A stretch of 11,236 nt of DNA from Fimbriimonadales bacterium. GTDB taxonomy: Bacteria > Armatimonadota > Fimbriimonadia > Fimbriimonadales > GBS-DC. The stretch is taken from contig JANXCK010000229.1 in NCBI GenBank assembly GCA_025060055.1, positions 1 to 11,236 on the forward strand. Reading direction: 5' to 3'. The translations under genes were made by a program, and so were the position numbers. This document shows, in pieces, positions 1 to 6,227 of the stretch (position 1 is the stretch's first letter; every line of letters starts with the position of its first letter). Below the pieces are notes generated by a model. It did no database searches. It was not told where the DNA came from and saw only the letters and a list, made by a program, of their open reading frames with translations.

Positions 1-840
1 TGTGCCATCGGAGACACAAAGAACGCGCTCTTTGCCTTTGGCTTTCACCAGCAGCGCTGCTGCCGCAGGGTGCGTATGCACATTATCCCAGATAATCTCG
101 GCGTTCAGCTCGTCGTGCAGCAGGACTGCGCCCGCCAAGCCGGGGTCGCGGTGTTGGAACGGGCGCATAGCGTTGAAGGTGTGGGTCGCGTGGCGTGCGC
201 CGCGCTCAATAGCCTGCAGGGTCTGCTCGTAGCTGGCATCGCTATGCCCAATCGAAACGAGGATTCCCCGCGTTGCAAGGTACTCCGTTAGCTCCAGCCC
301 GCCCTCTTGTTCTGGAGCCAGCGTCACGAGGCGCACCTCGTCCAGCAACTCGCCCAGCTCGTTCCGTAGCTCACGGACGCTTGGCGGGCGAATGTACTCA
401 GGTGGCTGCGCGCCCGCGCGACGCGGGTTGATAAACGGTCCTTCCAAGTGGCAACCCAGCAGCCGTGCGCCACTTGTGCCACGCTCGCGCACTGTGCGCA
501 CCGCCTCAAGGCACTGGCGAATGGCGTGCCAAGGCGCGGTAATCGTGGTCACCACGAACGCCGTGACGCCGTGACGCGCCAAGCGTCGGGCGAGGAACTC
601 AATTGCGTCGGGCGTGCCTTCCATCAGGTCGCGCCCGAAGCCGCCGTGAATGTGAATGTCGATCATTCCAGGAAGCGCAATAAGCGTGCGAGCGTCCACA
701 TCGGGTGACGACACCCGCGTCAACTGCTGCGGGTCATATGCCTCCCACGCCACAATCTTTCCTTTGTCCACCAGCAGGGCGCGGAACGGATAGCGCTGCC
801 CGTCGCTTACCAGCGCGCTGCAGAAAATCCGAAACGCCAT
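1..840 (-). CDS. nagA: N-acetylglucosamine-6-phosphate deacetylase, 5' part (runs off the window)
   Basis: NagA removes the acetyl group from GlcNAc-6-phosphate to give glucosamine-6-phosphate in amino-sugar and cell-wall recycling (cytoplasm). The 280 codons present read from ATG at 840 to the window edge, against roughly 380 aa for the usual family length, so about 100 C-terminal residues lie outside. Amidohydrolase landmarks appear in order: PGMIDIHIHGG (His63, His65), GCHLEGPFIN with metal-ligand Glu133, SIGHSDA (His199), HATHTFNAM (His220), and VSDGT at the edge, whose Asp278 matches the catalytic Asp of the family. The N-terminal 55 residues form the usual small beta domain. No good Shine-Dalgarno precedes the ATG; a TACACT box lies 8 nt upstream, suggesting a leaderless or very short-leader transcript. 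It is divergent from the Uma2 gene at 931. Identification is secure from motifs. Confidence 0.95.
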   Translation of the reverse strand, partial: MAFRIFCSALVSDGQRYPFRALLVDKGKIVAWEAYDPQQLTRVSSPDVDARTLIALPGMIDIHIHGGFGRDLMEGTPDAIEFLARRLARHGVTAFVVTTITAPWHAIRQCLEAVRTVRERGTSGARLLGCHLEGPFINPRRAGAQPPEYIRPPSVRELRNELGELLDEVRLVTLAPEQEGGLELTEYLATRGILVSIGHSDASYEQTLQAIERGARHATHTFNAMRPFQHRDPGLAGAVLLHDELNAEIIWDNVHTHPAAAALLVKAKGKERVLCVSDGT

Positions 841-848
841 CGGCTTAC

Positions 849-854
849 AGTGTA
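849..854 (-). promoter_or_regulatory. Candidate -10 box for nagA (TACACT)
   Basis: Read on the minus strand this is TACACT, ending 8 nt before the nagA ATG at 840. Transcription would begin within a base or two of the start codon, which would explain the absence of a Shine-Dalgarno. No convincing -35 hexamer is seen 16-18 nt upstream, so the call is tentative. The GTATAC element at 904-913 could serve as an alternative, more distal minus-strand promoter. Confidence 0.35.
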
Positions 855-903
855 CCTGAGTGGCGGTTTTTGGGCAGGCGGATAAGCCCCTTGAGTGTTT
901 AGG

Positions 904-913
904 AGGGTATACT
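904..913. promoter_or_regulatory. Symmetric -10 element AGGGTATACT between nagA and the Uma2 gene
   Basis: The core GTATAC is a perfect palindrome. On the plus strand it gives TATACT (908-913), 17 nt before the Uma2 ATG at 931. On the minus strand it gives TATACC pointing at nagA. The same ten bases recur at 5380-5389 between the sigma factor gene and dapB, the only other place I noticed them. Symmetric -10 boxes are known to support divergent transcription in bacteria. No clear -35 box is visible for either direction. Confidence 0.45.
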
Positions 914-930
914 CGCAAACGGTGAGACCG

Positions 931-1485
931 ATGGCAGTGGTACGCGAGCAGCCCAAGCGCAAGCGCCGCTATACCGAGCAAGACCTGCTGCAGATGCCCG
1001 ATGACGGGCGCAAGTACGAGCTGGTCAACGGGAGGATCCAAGTCGTGCCCACAGGAGCTAGACACGGATGGATCGAGTTCCTTCTGGCGAACAAACTGGG
1101 CGAGTACGCCAAGGGACGATTTTTTGGGTTCGGTTCCAGCACTGGCTTCCGAATGAAGAAGGGCAATATCCGCAGTCCCGACTTTGCCTTAATGCGCATC
1201 GATCGTTTCCCCGACCGAAAGCCGCCTGCAGACTTTGCCGAAGGTGCACCCGACCTTGCAGTGGAAATCGTCTCGCCGTCCGAGAACCTGCACGACTTGT
1301 ATCAGAAGGTGGGGGAGTATTTTGAGTTGGGCGCGCGTGAGGTGTGGCTGCTGTTTCCTGAGCGCAAGCAGGTGTACCGCTTTACTGCCCCGCTGGAGAT
1401 TGAGGTGCTGCACGAAAACGACACCCTCACAGGGGGTGAGCTGCTGCCTGAATTCAAGGTGCGCGTGGGCGAGTTGTTTGAGTGA
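931..1485 (+). CDS. Uma2-family (DUF820) PD-(D/E)XK nuclease-like protein
   Basis: The product is 184 aa. The N-terminal RRYTEQDLLQMPDDGRKYEL and following VNGRI are the characteristic Uma2 opening. RSPDFAL (Asp84) followed by GAPDLAVEIVSPS (Glu112) supplies the D...ExV catalytic core of the PD-(D/E)XK fold, and KVGEYFELGAREVWL (Lys126) the conserved last helix and strand. Family members are usually 180-200 aa, so it is complete. I place the start at ATG 931, preceded by GGTGAG at 921-926. An in-frame GTG at 895 would add 12 residues, but they lie across the promoter element. The biochemical role of Uma2 proteins is poorly defined: they occur in large paralogous sets, are proposed nucleases, and are often linked to mobile elements. 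It stands alone here, divergent from nagA and convergent with pyrG. Confidence 0.9.
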   Translation: MAVVREQPKRKRRYTEQDLLQMPDDGRKYELVNGRIQVVPTGARHGWIEFLLANKLGEYAKGRFFGFGSSTGFRMKKGNIRSPDFALMRIDRFPDRKPPADFAEGAPDLAVEIVSPSENLHDLYQKVGEYFELGAREVWLLFPERKQVYRFTAPLEIEVLHENDTLTGGELLPEFKVRVGELFE

Positions 1486-1579
1486 AACCGTTGCTATTTG
1501 GCTCCCCGTCCACGCGCAGGATTGGAGTGGAGGGGAGCTGACGCTGCCCCGTGAGGCTTAGGCGAAACGCCAAAACCCC

Positions 1580-1611
1580 ACGTGAGCCGTCAGCCCGTGC
1601 CGTGCTCACGT
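1580..1611. terminator. Inverted repeat between convergent Uma2 gene and pyrG
   Basis: ACGTGAG (1580-1586) and CTCACGT (1605-1611) form a 7-bp stem with an 18-nt loop in the 173-nt gap between two convergent genes. There is a smaller palindrome, GTAGATCTAC, at 1619-1628. Neither is followed by a clear T-tract on either strand, so a terminator role is inferred from position only. Confidence 0.25.
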
Positions 1612-1658
1612 CGGCTTTGTAGATCTACAGCCTGCAGAGCCTGCCTAAGAAGCCTTGA

Positions 1659-3305
1659 TTAGTGCCGTTGCTCGACCAGCGCGGGCGCGTAGGGATGCTG
1701 ATGGCGGCGCACGAGCGCAGCGCGCACCAACGCCACGAACACTGGATGCGGTCGGTTCGGGCGCGACTTGAACTCAGGATGGAACTGCCCCGCTAAGAAG
1801 AACGGATGTTCGGGCAACTCGATCATTTCCACGAGGCGGTTGTCAGGCGAAACGCCACTGAACACCAAGCCGTAGCGCTCCAGCAAGGCGCGGTACTCGT
1901 TGTTCACCTCGTAGCGGTGGCGATGGCGTTCATAAATCACGGTGTCGCCGTACACGCGCGCCGCCAGCGAGTTAGGCAGCAGCCGACACGGGTACGCGCC
2001 CAGACGCATCGTGCCCCCTTTGTCGCCAATCCCACGCTGTTCAGGCAGCAGATGCACCACGGGATGGGGCGTTGCATGGTCGACCTCTTCGGTGTGGGCG
2101 CCCGTCAGCCCCGCGACATTTCGCGCGAACTCGATGACCGCCATTTGCATCCCATAGCAGATGCCGTAGAACGGCACTGCCTGCTCGCGGGCATACTGGA
2201 TTGCCCTGAGCTTGCCCTCCACACCGCGTGCGCCAAAGCCGTGTGCCACCAAAATCCCATCGACCCCGCGCAGTCGCTCCGCGACCTCTACCTGCTCCAG
2301 CTCCGAAGAGTCGATCCAATCAATATCCACAGCCGCATCGTTTGCTGCGCCTGCGTGGTAGAACGCCTCCGCGATGCTTAGGTAAGCGTCGCGATTCTCA
2401 ATATATTTGCCCACTAAGGCGATTCGGCAGCGTGCGCTGGGACGCTTGATGCGCTCTACGGTACGCTCCCACTCGCTTAGGTCTGGTGGAGTGTCAGGCA
2501 GCCCCAAGCGGCGCAGCGTCAGCCGTCCCAGCCCTGCCCGTTCGAACAGCAACGGAATCTCGTAAATCGTTTCCACATCCAGCGACTCAATCACGGCGTT
2601 TTGCGCCACATCCGTAAAGAGGGAAATCTTGGCACGCACTTCCTCAGGCAGCGGCACGCGCGTGCGACAGATTAGCACATCGGGCGTGATTCCTATCTCG
2701 CGCAGCTTGATAACGCTATGTTGAGTCGGCTTGGTCTTGATCTCGTCCCAGCGTCCTACGGTGGGCACAAGCGTCACATGCACATACATCACATTTTCCG
2801 CCCCAGCGTCTTTGCGGAACTGGCGGATTGCTTCCAAAAAGGGCAGGCTCTCGATGTCGCCCACGGTGCCGCCGACCTCCACAATCACGATATCGGCATT
2901 TTGCTCGCGCCCTGCACGGCGGATATGCTCTTTGATCTCATCGGTGATATGGGGGATTACCTGCACCGTTGCGCCCAAGTAGTCGCCCCGACGCTCCTTG
3001 TCAATCACCGACTTGTAGATTCGCCCTGTAGTGAGGTTCGAGTTGCGCGTGCAGTTCACATCCAAGAACCGCTCGTAGTGTCCTAAGTCGAGGTCGGTTT
3101 CCGCGCCGTCATCGGTGACGAACACCTCGCCGTGCTGATAAGGGTTCATCGTGCCTGCGTCCACGTTGATGTACGGATCCATCTTGAGGGGGGCAACGGT
3201 GTAGCCTCGGCTGCGCAGAAGCCTGCCCAGACTCGCAGCAGCAATCCCCTTGCCGATGGAGCTGACCACACCGCCAGTAACGAAAATGTACTTAGTGCTG
3301 TACAC
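1659..3305 (-). CDS. pyrG: CTP synthase (glutamine-hydrolysing)
   Basis: PyrG aminates UTP to CTP using ATP and glutamine, the last step of pyrimidine nucleotide synthesis. The 548 aa match the usual 530-560. The synthetase domain (1 to about 275) opens with YIFVTGGVVSSIGKG, then MDPYINVDAGTMNPYQHGEV and DDGAETDLDLGHYERF, and carries the UTP-binding KTKPTQ (190-195). The glutamine amidotransferase domain (about 293-530) has nucleophile Cys383 in GICYGMQ, HRHRYEVNNEY, and His509/Glu511 in GQFHPEF. The start is GTG at 3305, preceded by AGGAG at 3312-3316 (7-base gap). Oddities: the usual PGGFG oxyanion-loop motif reads AHGFG (354-358), the residue after the catalytic Cys is Tyr384 rather than Leu, and the segment before KTKPTQ reads PTVGRWDEI instead of a PYxxxxGEx form. 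All catalytic residues remain, so I expect activity. It is divergent from the SPOR gene. Confidence 0.97.
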   Translation of the reverse strand: MYSTKYIFVTGGVVSSIGKGIAAASLGRLLRSRGYTVAPLKMDPYINVDAGTMNPYQHGEVFVTDDGAETDLDLGHYERFLDVNCTRNSNLTTGRIYKSVIDKERRGDYLGATVQVIPHITDEIKEHIRRAGREQNADIVIVEVGGTVGDIESLPFLEAIRQFRKDAGAENVMYVHVTLVPTVGRWDEIKTKPTQHSVIKLREIGITPDVLICRTRVPLPEEVRAKISLFTDVAQNAVIESLDVETIYEIPLLFERAGLGRLTLRRLGLPDTPPDLSEWERTVERIKRPSARCRIALVGKYIENRDAYLSIAEAFYHAGAANDAAVDIDWIDSSELEQVEVAERLRGVDGILVAHGFGARGVEGKLRAIQYAREQAVPFYGICYGMQMAVIEFARNVAGLTGAHTEEVDHATPHPVVHLLPEQRGIGDKGGTMRLGAYPCRLLPNSLAARVYGDTVIYERHRHRYEVNNEYRALLERYGLVFSGVSPDNRLVEMIELPEHPFFLAGQFHPEFKSRPNRPHPVFVALVRAALVRRHQHPYAPALVEQRH

Positions 3306-3334
3306 GCCCGATCTCCTGCGAAAAGTTCACCTTT

Positions 3335-3340
3335 ATTGTA
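3335..3340 (-). promoter_or_regulatory. Candidate -10 box for pyrG (TACAAT)
   Basis: TACAAT on the minus strand lies 29 nt before the GTG start of pyrG, giving a short leader that contains the AGGAG ribosome binding site. No good -35 hexamer is present 16-18 nt upstream. The same TACAAT box drives the tRNA-Pro gene further along, there with a clear -35. Confidence 0.5.
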
Positions 3341-3494
3341 CCCACATGCGCGAAATCGCCTCGATGGGGTGCGACAGCATTCTTGCCAGCGTGGGTGGCG
3401 GCGCCCTTTGAACCTCGAGGACGGCTCAAGCTTCGGGGTGCATGCTCCTCAAACCGTCTTCAAATGCCCGCAGTACGAGGCTTGTGATAGAAAC

Positions 3495-3526
3495 CGCGCC
3501 CCAAGGGGAGGGAAACTTGGGGCGCG
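3495..3526. repeat. Perfect 11-bp GC-rich hairpin upstream of both divergent promoters
   Basis: CGCGCCCCAAG (3495-3505) and CTTGGGGCGCG (3516-3526) are exact reverse complements separated by a purine-only 10-nt loop (GGGAGGGAAA). The hairpin lies in the roughly 320-nt spacer between pyrG and the SPOR gene, upstream of both inferred -10 boxes, so it should be in neither leader. There is no T-tract on the plus strand and only a weak one (GTTTCT) on the minus. I see no gene in 3306-3627; the remainder of that spacer, outside the elements listed separately, shows nothing I can name. Confidence 0.6.
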
Positions 3527-3561
3527 ATCGGAGAGGGAGGGACAAGATGCTATGACCGCAC

Positions 3562-3576
3562 GCTACACGATGTAGC
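3562..3576. promoter_or_regulatory. Operator-like palindrome upstream of the SPOR gene promoter
   Basis: GCTACA and TGTAGC form perfect 6-bp arms around a 3-nt centre (CGA). The element sits about 30 bp upstream of the TATAAT box at 3607, i.e. roughly at -50 relative to the inferred start, where activators or repressors often bind. A role is inferred from symmetry and position only. Confidence 0.35.
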
Positions 3577-3603
3577 AACTTCCGTGCCAAATGACGCCAC
3601 GCA

Positions 3604-3612
3604 TGCTATAAT
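3604..3612 (+). promoter_or_regulatory. Extended -10 promoter (TGCTATAAT) of the SPOR gene
   Basis: TG-N-TATAAT is a perfect extended -10 element. It ends 15 nt before the ATG at 3628, with the CGGAGGT ribosome binding site (3617-3623) inside that gap, so the leader would be only about 10 nt. No -35 consensus is visible, as expected of extended -10 promoters. Confidence 0.6.
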
Positions 3613-3627
3613 TTGTCGGAGGTTGGC

Positions 3628-4401
3628 ATGCCGTTAGAGTTTCGCAGCGGCGAGGACGAAGGGTTCTCTTTCAAGCGGTTCTTGAAAACCGTTGCGGCAG
3701 GAGTGGCGGTGTTCTTCGTGTTTATGGCGGTGGGCTACTACCTCGTGGCGCCGCGTATTGTGGTAACAGAAGAGGGGCACCTTGCGTTTCGGCTTTGGAT
3801 ACCGCGCACGGAGACGACACAGCCTGCCCCTGCAGCGGCGAACACTCTGCCCAAGGTGGAGGTCTACGAAAAGCTGCCACCTGAGGTCACGGCGGGCACG
3901 GGCACTCTCATCGGTTCACGCGAGGTTGCCCCGTTTGACTATGAACGGTATCAGCGCAAGCGGCGTGAGCGCCGCTCGCAACCGCCCCCCGCGCCAACCC
4001 CTGACGCCACAGAGGAAACCGCACCGCCCGACGATGAGTATCTCGTGCCTGACGACTCGGACGAGACACTGCCTTCCGAAACGCCTGAACCTGAGCCTGC
4101 TGAGCCGCTGCCCGAAACTCCGCCGTCCCAGCCGTCCCCACCAACACCCGAACCCGAAACGAGTCAGCAGCCGCTTTACCGAGTGCAGGTCGGCGTGTAC
4201 GAGAGCCGCGAGAACGCCAACCAAGTCGTTCAGAGCCTTATCGAGAGCAACTTTGAGGCAAGCATCGTACCATTCCAGCGCGACGGCAAGACGCTGTACC
4301 GCGTGCAGGTGCTGGTGACTCGCGACAAAGCAAAAGCCGACGCCCTCAAAAGCCAGCTGGAAAGCAAGGGGTTTCCGACAGTAGTCACCAAAACTCCGTA
4401 G
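3628..4401 (+). CDS. Single-pass membrane protein with C-terminal SPOR domain
   Basis: The product is 257 aa. A short cytoplasmic N-terminus (1-17) precedes one transmembrane segment at about 19-41 (LKTVAAGVAVFFVFMAVGYY). A periplasmic or extracellular stem follows, ending in a long Pro/Glu-rich low-complexity linker (about 118-182). The C-terminus is a SPOR domain (about 184-255) with its two repeated halves, YRVQVGVYESRENANQVVQSL and TLYRVQVLVTRDKAKADALKSQL. SPOR domains bind peptidoglycan glycan strands lacking stem peptides and commonly target proteins to the division septum; a divisome or cell-wall role is inferred. The start at ATG 3628 is chosen for its GGAGG ribosome binding site 5 nt upstream; an in-frame TTG at 3613 lacks one. 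It converges with the sigma gene, with only 3 nt between stop codons. Confidence 0.88.
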   Translation: MPLEFRSGEDEGFSFKRFLKTVAAGVAVFFVFMAVGYYLVAPRIVVTEEGHLAFRLWIPRTETTQPAPAAANTLPKVEVYEKLPPEVTAGTGTLIGSREVAPFDYERYQRKRRERRSQPPPAPTPDATEETAPPDDEYLVPDDSDETLPSETPEPEPAEPLPETPPSQPSPPTPEPETSQQPLYRVQVGVYESRENANQVVQSLIESNFEASIVPFQRDGKTLYRVQVLVTRDKAKADALKSQLESKGFPTVVTKTP

Positions 4402-4404
4402 CGC

Positions 4405-5373
4405 TCACTTTTCAGCGAAATACTCCCGTGCCAGCGCACGCAGTTTGGTAAGCGCTTGCCTCTCCAGCTGGCGCGTGCGCTCCCGCGAGAGCCGCTTCGT
4501 GTGCCCAGGCGGAATCTCACTGACATCCAGCCCCAAATGGCGATAGATCGCCCAACGCTCGCCAGCGGTCAGGTGCTTCTCTATAATCTCGAAGATTTCT
4601 GAAATCCAGACGCGCTCAATCGCGATCGATTCGGGATCTGACTCTTCGGGGCTGGCTAACAACCCGCCCAAAGGCGTGCTTTGCTCGTCGCGCGCCTTAT
4701 GCTCCAGAGAGTAGTTCGCGCGGGCATAGCGTGCCAGTCGTGCCACCTTGCTTACGGGCATTTCGAGGCGCGCGGCAATTTCCTCGTCCGTTGGCTCCTT
4801 GCCCAGCGCGGCGCGCAACTCGTTGCGCGTGCGCTCAATCTTGCGCAACGAATCGATGGCGTGATTAGGCAAGCGAATCATGTTGGTTTGGGCGTCGGCA
4901 GCGCGCCCCACGCTCTGGCGAATCCAGTGCACTGCATAGGTGCTGAACCGCAAGCCACGAGCTAAGTCGAAGTTGCGGATGGCTTTCACCAGCCCGAGTG
5001 CCCCTTCCTGAACCAAATCTTCCAACGGTAAGCCAGGACGCACATAGCGACGCGCGATACTGATCACAAGGCGCAAGTTCGACTCGATGAGGCGGTTCTG
5101 GGCTTGCTCGTCGCCCTGCTGCGCGCGTCGGAGCAGTTCCAGTTCCTCATCGGGCTGCAAAAGGGGACGGCGCAAAACCTCACCCAAAATCGCATCCAGA
5201 GCAGTGCCACTCAGCTCTTGACTCTGCTCAGGCTCCACTTCTGGAGCCTCGCTGCCCCAGTACTCTACCTCTGCAGAACCTGCATAATCCACAAACGATT
5301 GCATCCTCAACAGTACCCCCGCGATCTCCTGCAAAAGGTCTTCGCAGCAACTTTCGTGCCAAAACGAGCGCAT
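4405..5373 (-). CDS. Primary-like (group 2-type) sigma70-family RNA polymerase sigma factor
   Basis: Directs RNA polymerase to promoters. From ATG 5373 the product is 322 aa. An acidic N-terminus is followed by region 1.2 (about 60-95), region 2 with NRLIESNLRLVISIARRYV and PLEDLVQEGALGLVKAIRNFD, then FSTYAVHWIRQSVGR (143-157) and MIRLPNHAID. Region 3 spans about 172-255 and region 4 about 262-318, ending RERTRQLERQALTKLR. Unusual features: the melting/-10 motif normally read as YAxWWIRQAIxR has His149 for the first Trp and Gly156 where RpoD has Thr. The helix-turn-helix of region 4.2 is about 4 residues shorter than in RpoD (GLDVSEIPPGHTKRL in place of the usual TLEEIGxxxGVT stretch). That suggests an alternative factor with altered promoter choice. 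The start is uncertain: GTG 5409 and ATG 5304 (299 aa, GAGG abutting) are alternatives. Confidence 0.88.
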   Translation of the reverse strand: MRSFWHESCCEDLLQEIAGVLLRMQSFVDYAGSAEVEYWGSEAPEVEPEQSQELSGTALDAILGEVLRRPLLQPDEELELLRRAQQGDEQAQNRLIESNLRLVISIARRYVRPGLPLEDLVQEGALGLVKAIRNFDLARGLRFSTYAVHWIRQSVGRAADAQTNMIRLPNHAIDSLRKIERTRNELRAALGKEPTDEEIAARLEMPVSKVARLARYARANYSLEHKARDEQSTPLGGLLASPEESDPESIAIERVWISEIFEIIEKHLTAGERWAIYRHLGLDVSEIPPGHTKRLSRERTRQLERQALTKLRALAREYFAEK

Positions 5374-5379
5374 ACCCAC

Positions 5380-5389
5380 AGGGTATACT
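5380..5389. promoter_or_regulatory. Symmetric -10 element AGGGTATACT between sigma gene and dapB operon
   Basis: Second copy of the ten bases found at 904-913. On the plus strand TATACT (5384-5389) lies 14 nt before the ATG of a short leader reading frame at 5404. On the minus strand TATACC (5387-5382) lies 8 nt before ATG 5373 of the sigma gene. The palindromic GTATAC could therefore serve both genes. No obvious -35 sequences are present. Confidence 0.5.
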
Positions 5390-5403
5390 GCTGATGGGAG
5401 GTA

Positions 5404-5478
5404 ATGCACCCGCAGAGCGCGAACCGACTTGCAGCACCCTCATCGTCGCGCCAGTGCGGCAGGGCGCACCCAAAATGA
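5404..5478 (+). CDS. Possible 24-residue leader peptide translationally coupled to dapB
   Basis: An ATG at 5404, preceded one base away by the strong run GGGAGGT (5396-5402), opens a 24-codon frame starting MHPQSANRLAAP and ending HPK-stop. Its TGA (5476-5478) overlaps the dapB ATG (5475-5477) as ATGA, the arrangement typical of translational coupling. dapB itself has only a weak Shine-Dalgarno (AGGG, 10 nt upstream). The only lysine codon is the last sense codon, so this is not a classical Lys-rich attenuator, and no terminator/antiterminator pair is obvious. It could instead be a non-functional small frame. The alternative reading, that dapB starts at ATG 5394 in its own frame, would give a 27-residue extension unlike DapB and place the ribosome binding site inside the gene. 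Confidence 0.4.
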   Translation: MHPQSANRLAAPSSSRQCGRAHPK

Positions 5479-6227
5479 ATATCGGGCTGATTGGCTACGG
5501 ACGCATGGGGCAAGCAGTCGAGCGAGTAGCAGTGGCGCGTGGACACCACATCGCGGGCATCGTGCGTGCCGACACGCCGACCTTAGAACGCGAGCGGGTT
5601 GCTCAGGATGCGGATGCGCTGATTGACTTCTCACGGGCAGACGCCGTGCCCGCGCATGTTGCTCTCGCGTTGCAGGCAGGCAAGCCACTGGTGATTGGCA
5701 CAACAGGCTGGGATATGCAGCGTGAGGCAATCGCGCAGCAGGTGCATGCTGCGCGTGGGAGCGTGCTGTACGCGCCGAACTTCTCTATTGCCGTGCAACT
5801 GTTCTTGCAGCACGCTGTAAATCTCGCAGCACAGCTCCTCGCCTTAGAAGGCTGGGATATGGCGATTGAGGAGATTCACCATCGGGGCAAGGCAGATGCG
5901 CCCAGCGGCACGGCACGCGCCCTTGCACAACGCTTGCAACGCGCTCTGACCGCACCACGCGAAGCTGTCTACCCCGTGCCTGCCACCAGTCGCCTGCCTG
6001 ACCATCAGGTCGCTGTCGGCGTGCTGCGACTGGGAAACGAGTTTGGAACCCATCGCCTGCTGTTGGATGGTCCTTACGATTGGATCGAGATCACCCACCG
6101 CGCCAAGAGCCGCGACGGGTTCGCCTACGGGGCGGTGCGCGCTGCCGAGTGGCTGCGGGGGCGCAGGGGCTTCTTCGCCTTAGAGGAGATTCTGCCTGAA
6201 ATCCTTGCTCACAGGGAGGAACACTAA
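5475..6227 (+). CDS. dapB: 4-hydroxy-tetrahydrodipicolinate reductase
   Basis: DapB reduces 4-hydroxy-tetrahydrodipicolinate to tetrahydrodipicolinate with NAD(P)H, the second step of the diaminopimelate/lysine branch. The 250 aa match the usual size. The Rossmann opening MNIGLIGYGRMGQAV carries the GxGRMG nucleotide loop (7-12). GTTG (75-78) and APNFSI (100-105) are family motifs. EEIHHRGKADAPSGTA (132-147) contains catalytic His135 and Lys139 and the substrate-binding DAPSGT. The C-terminal HRAKSRDGFAYGAVRAAEWL is the conserved family end. The start is at ATG 5475, because MNIGLIGYG is the canonical N-terminus. It lies directly before dapA (TAATG overlap of one base), so the two are one transcription unit. 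The protein is short-looped but complete. Confidence 0.95.
   Translation: MNIGLIGYGRMGQAVERVAVARGHHIAGIVRADTPTLERERVAQDADALIDFSRADAVPAHVALALQAGKPLVIGTTGWDMQREAIAQQVHAARGSVLYAPNFSIAVQLFLQHAVNLAAQLLALEGWDMAIEEIHHRGKADAPSGTARALAQRLQRALTAPREAVYPVPATSRLPDHQVAVGVLRLGNEFGTHRLLLDGPYDWIEITHRAKSRDGFAYGAVRAAEWLRGRRGFFALEEILPEILAHREEH

Noticed and set aside
5394..5474. DapB start at ATG 5394
   Set aside because: It adds 27 residues unlike any DapB N-terminus ahead of the canonical MNIGLIGYGRMG and lacks a Shine-Dalgarno at proper distance from 5394.
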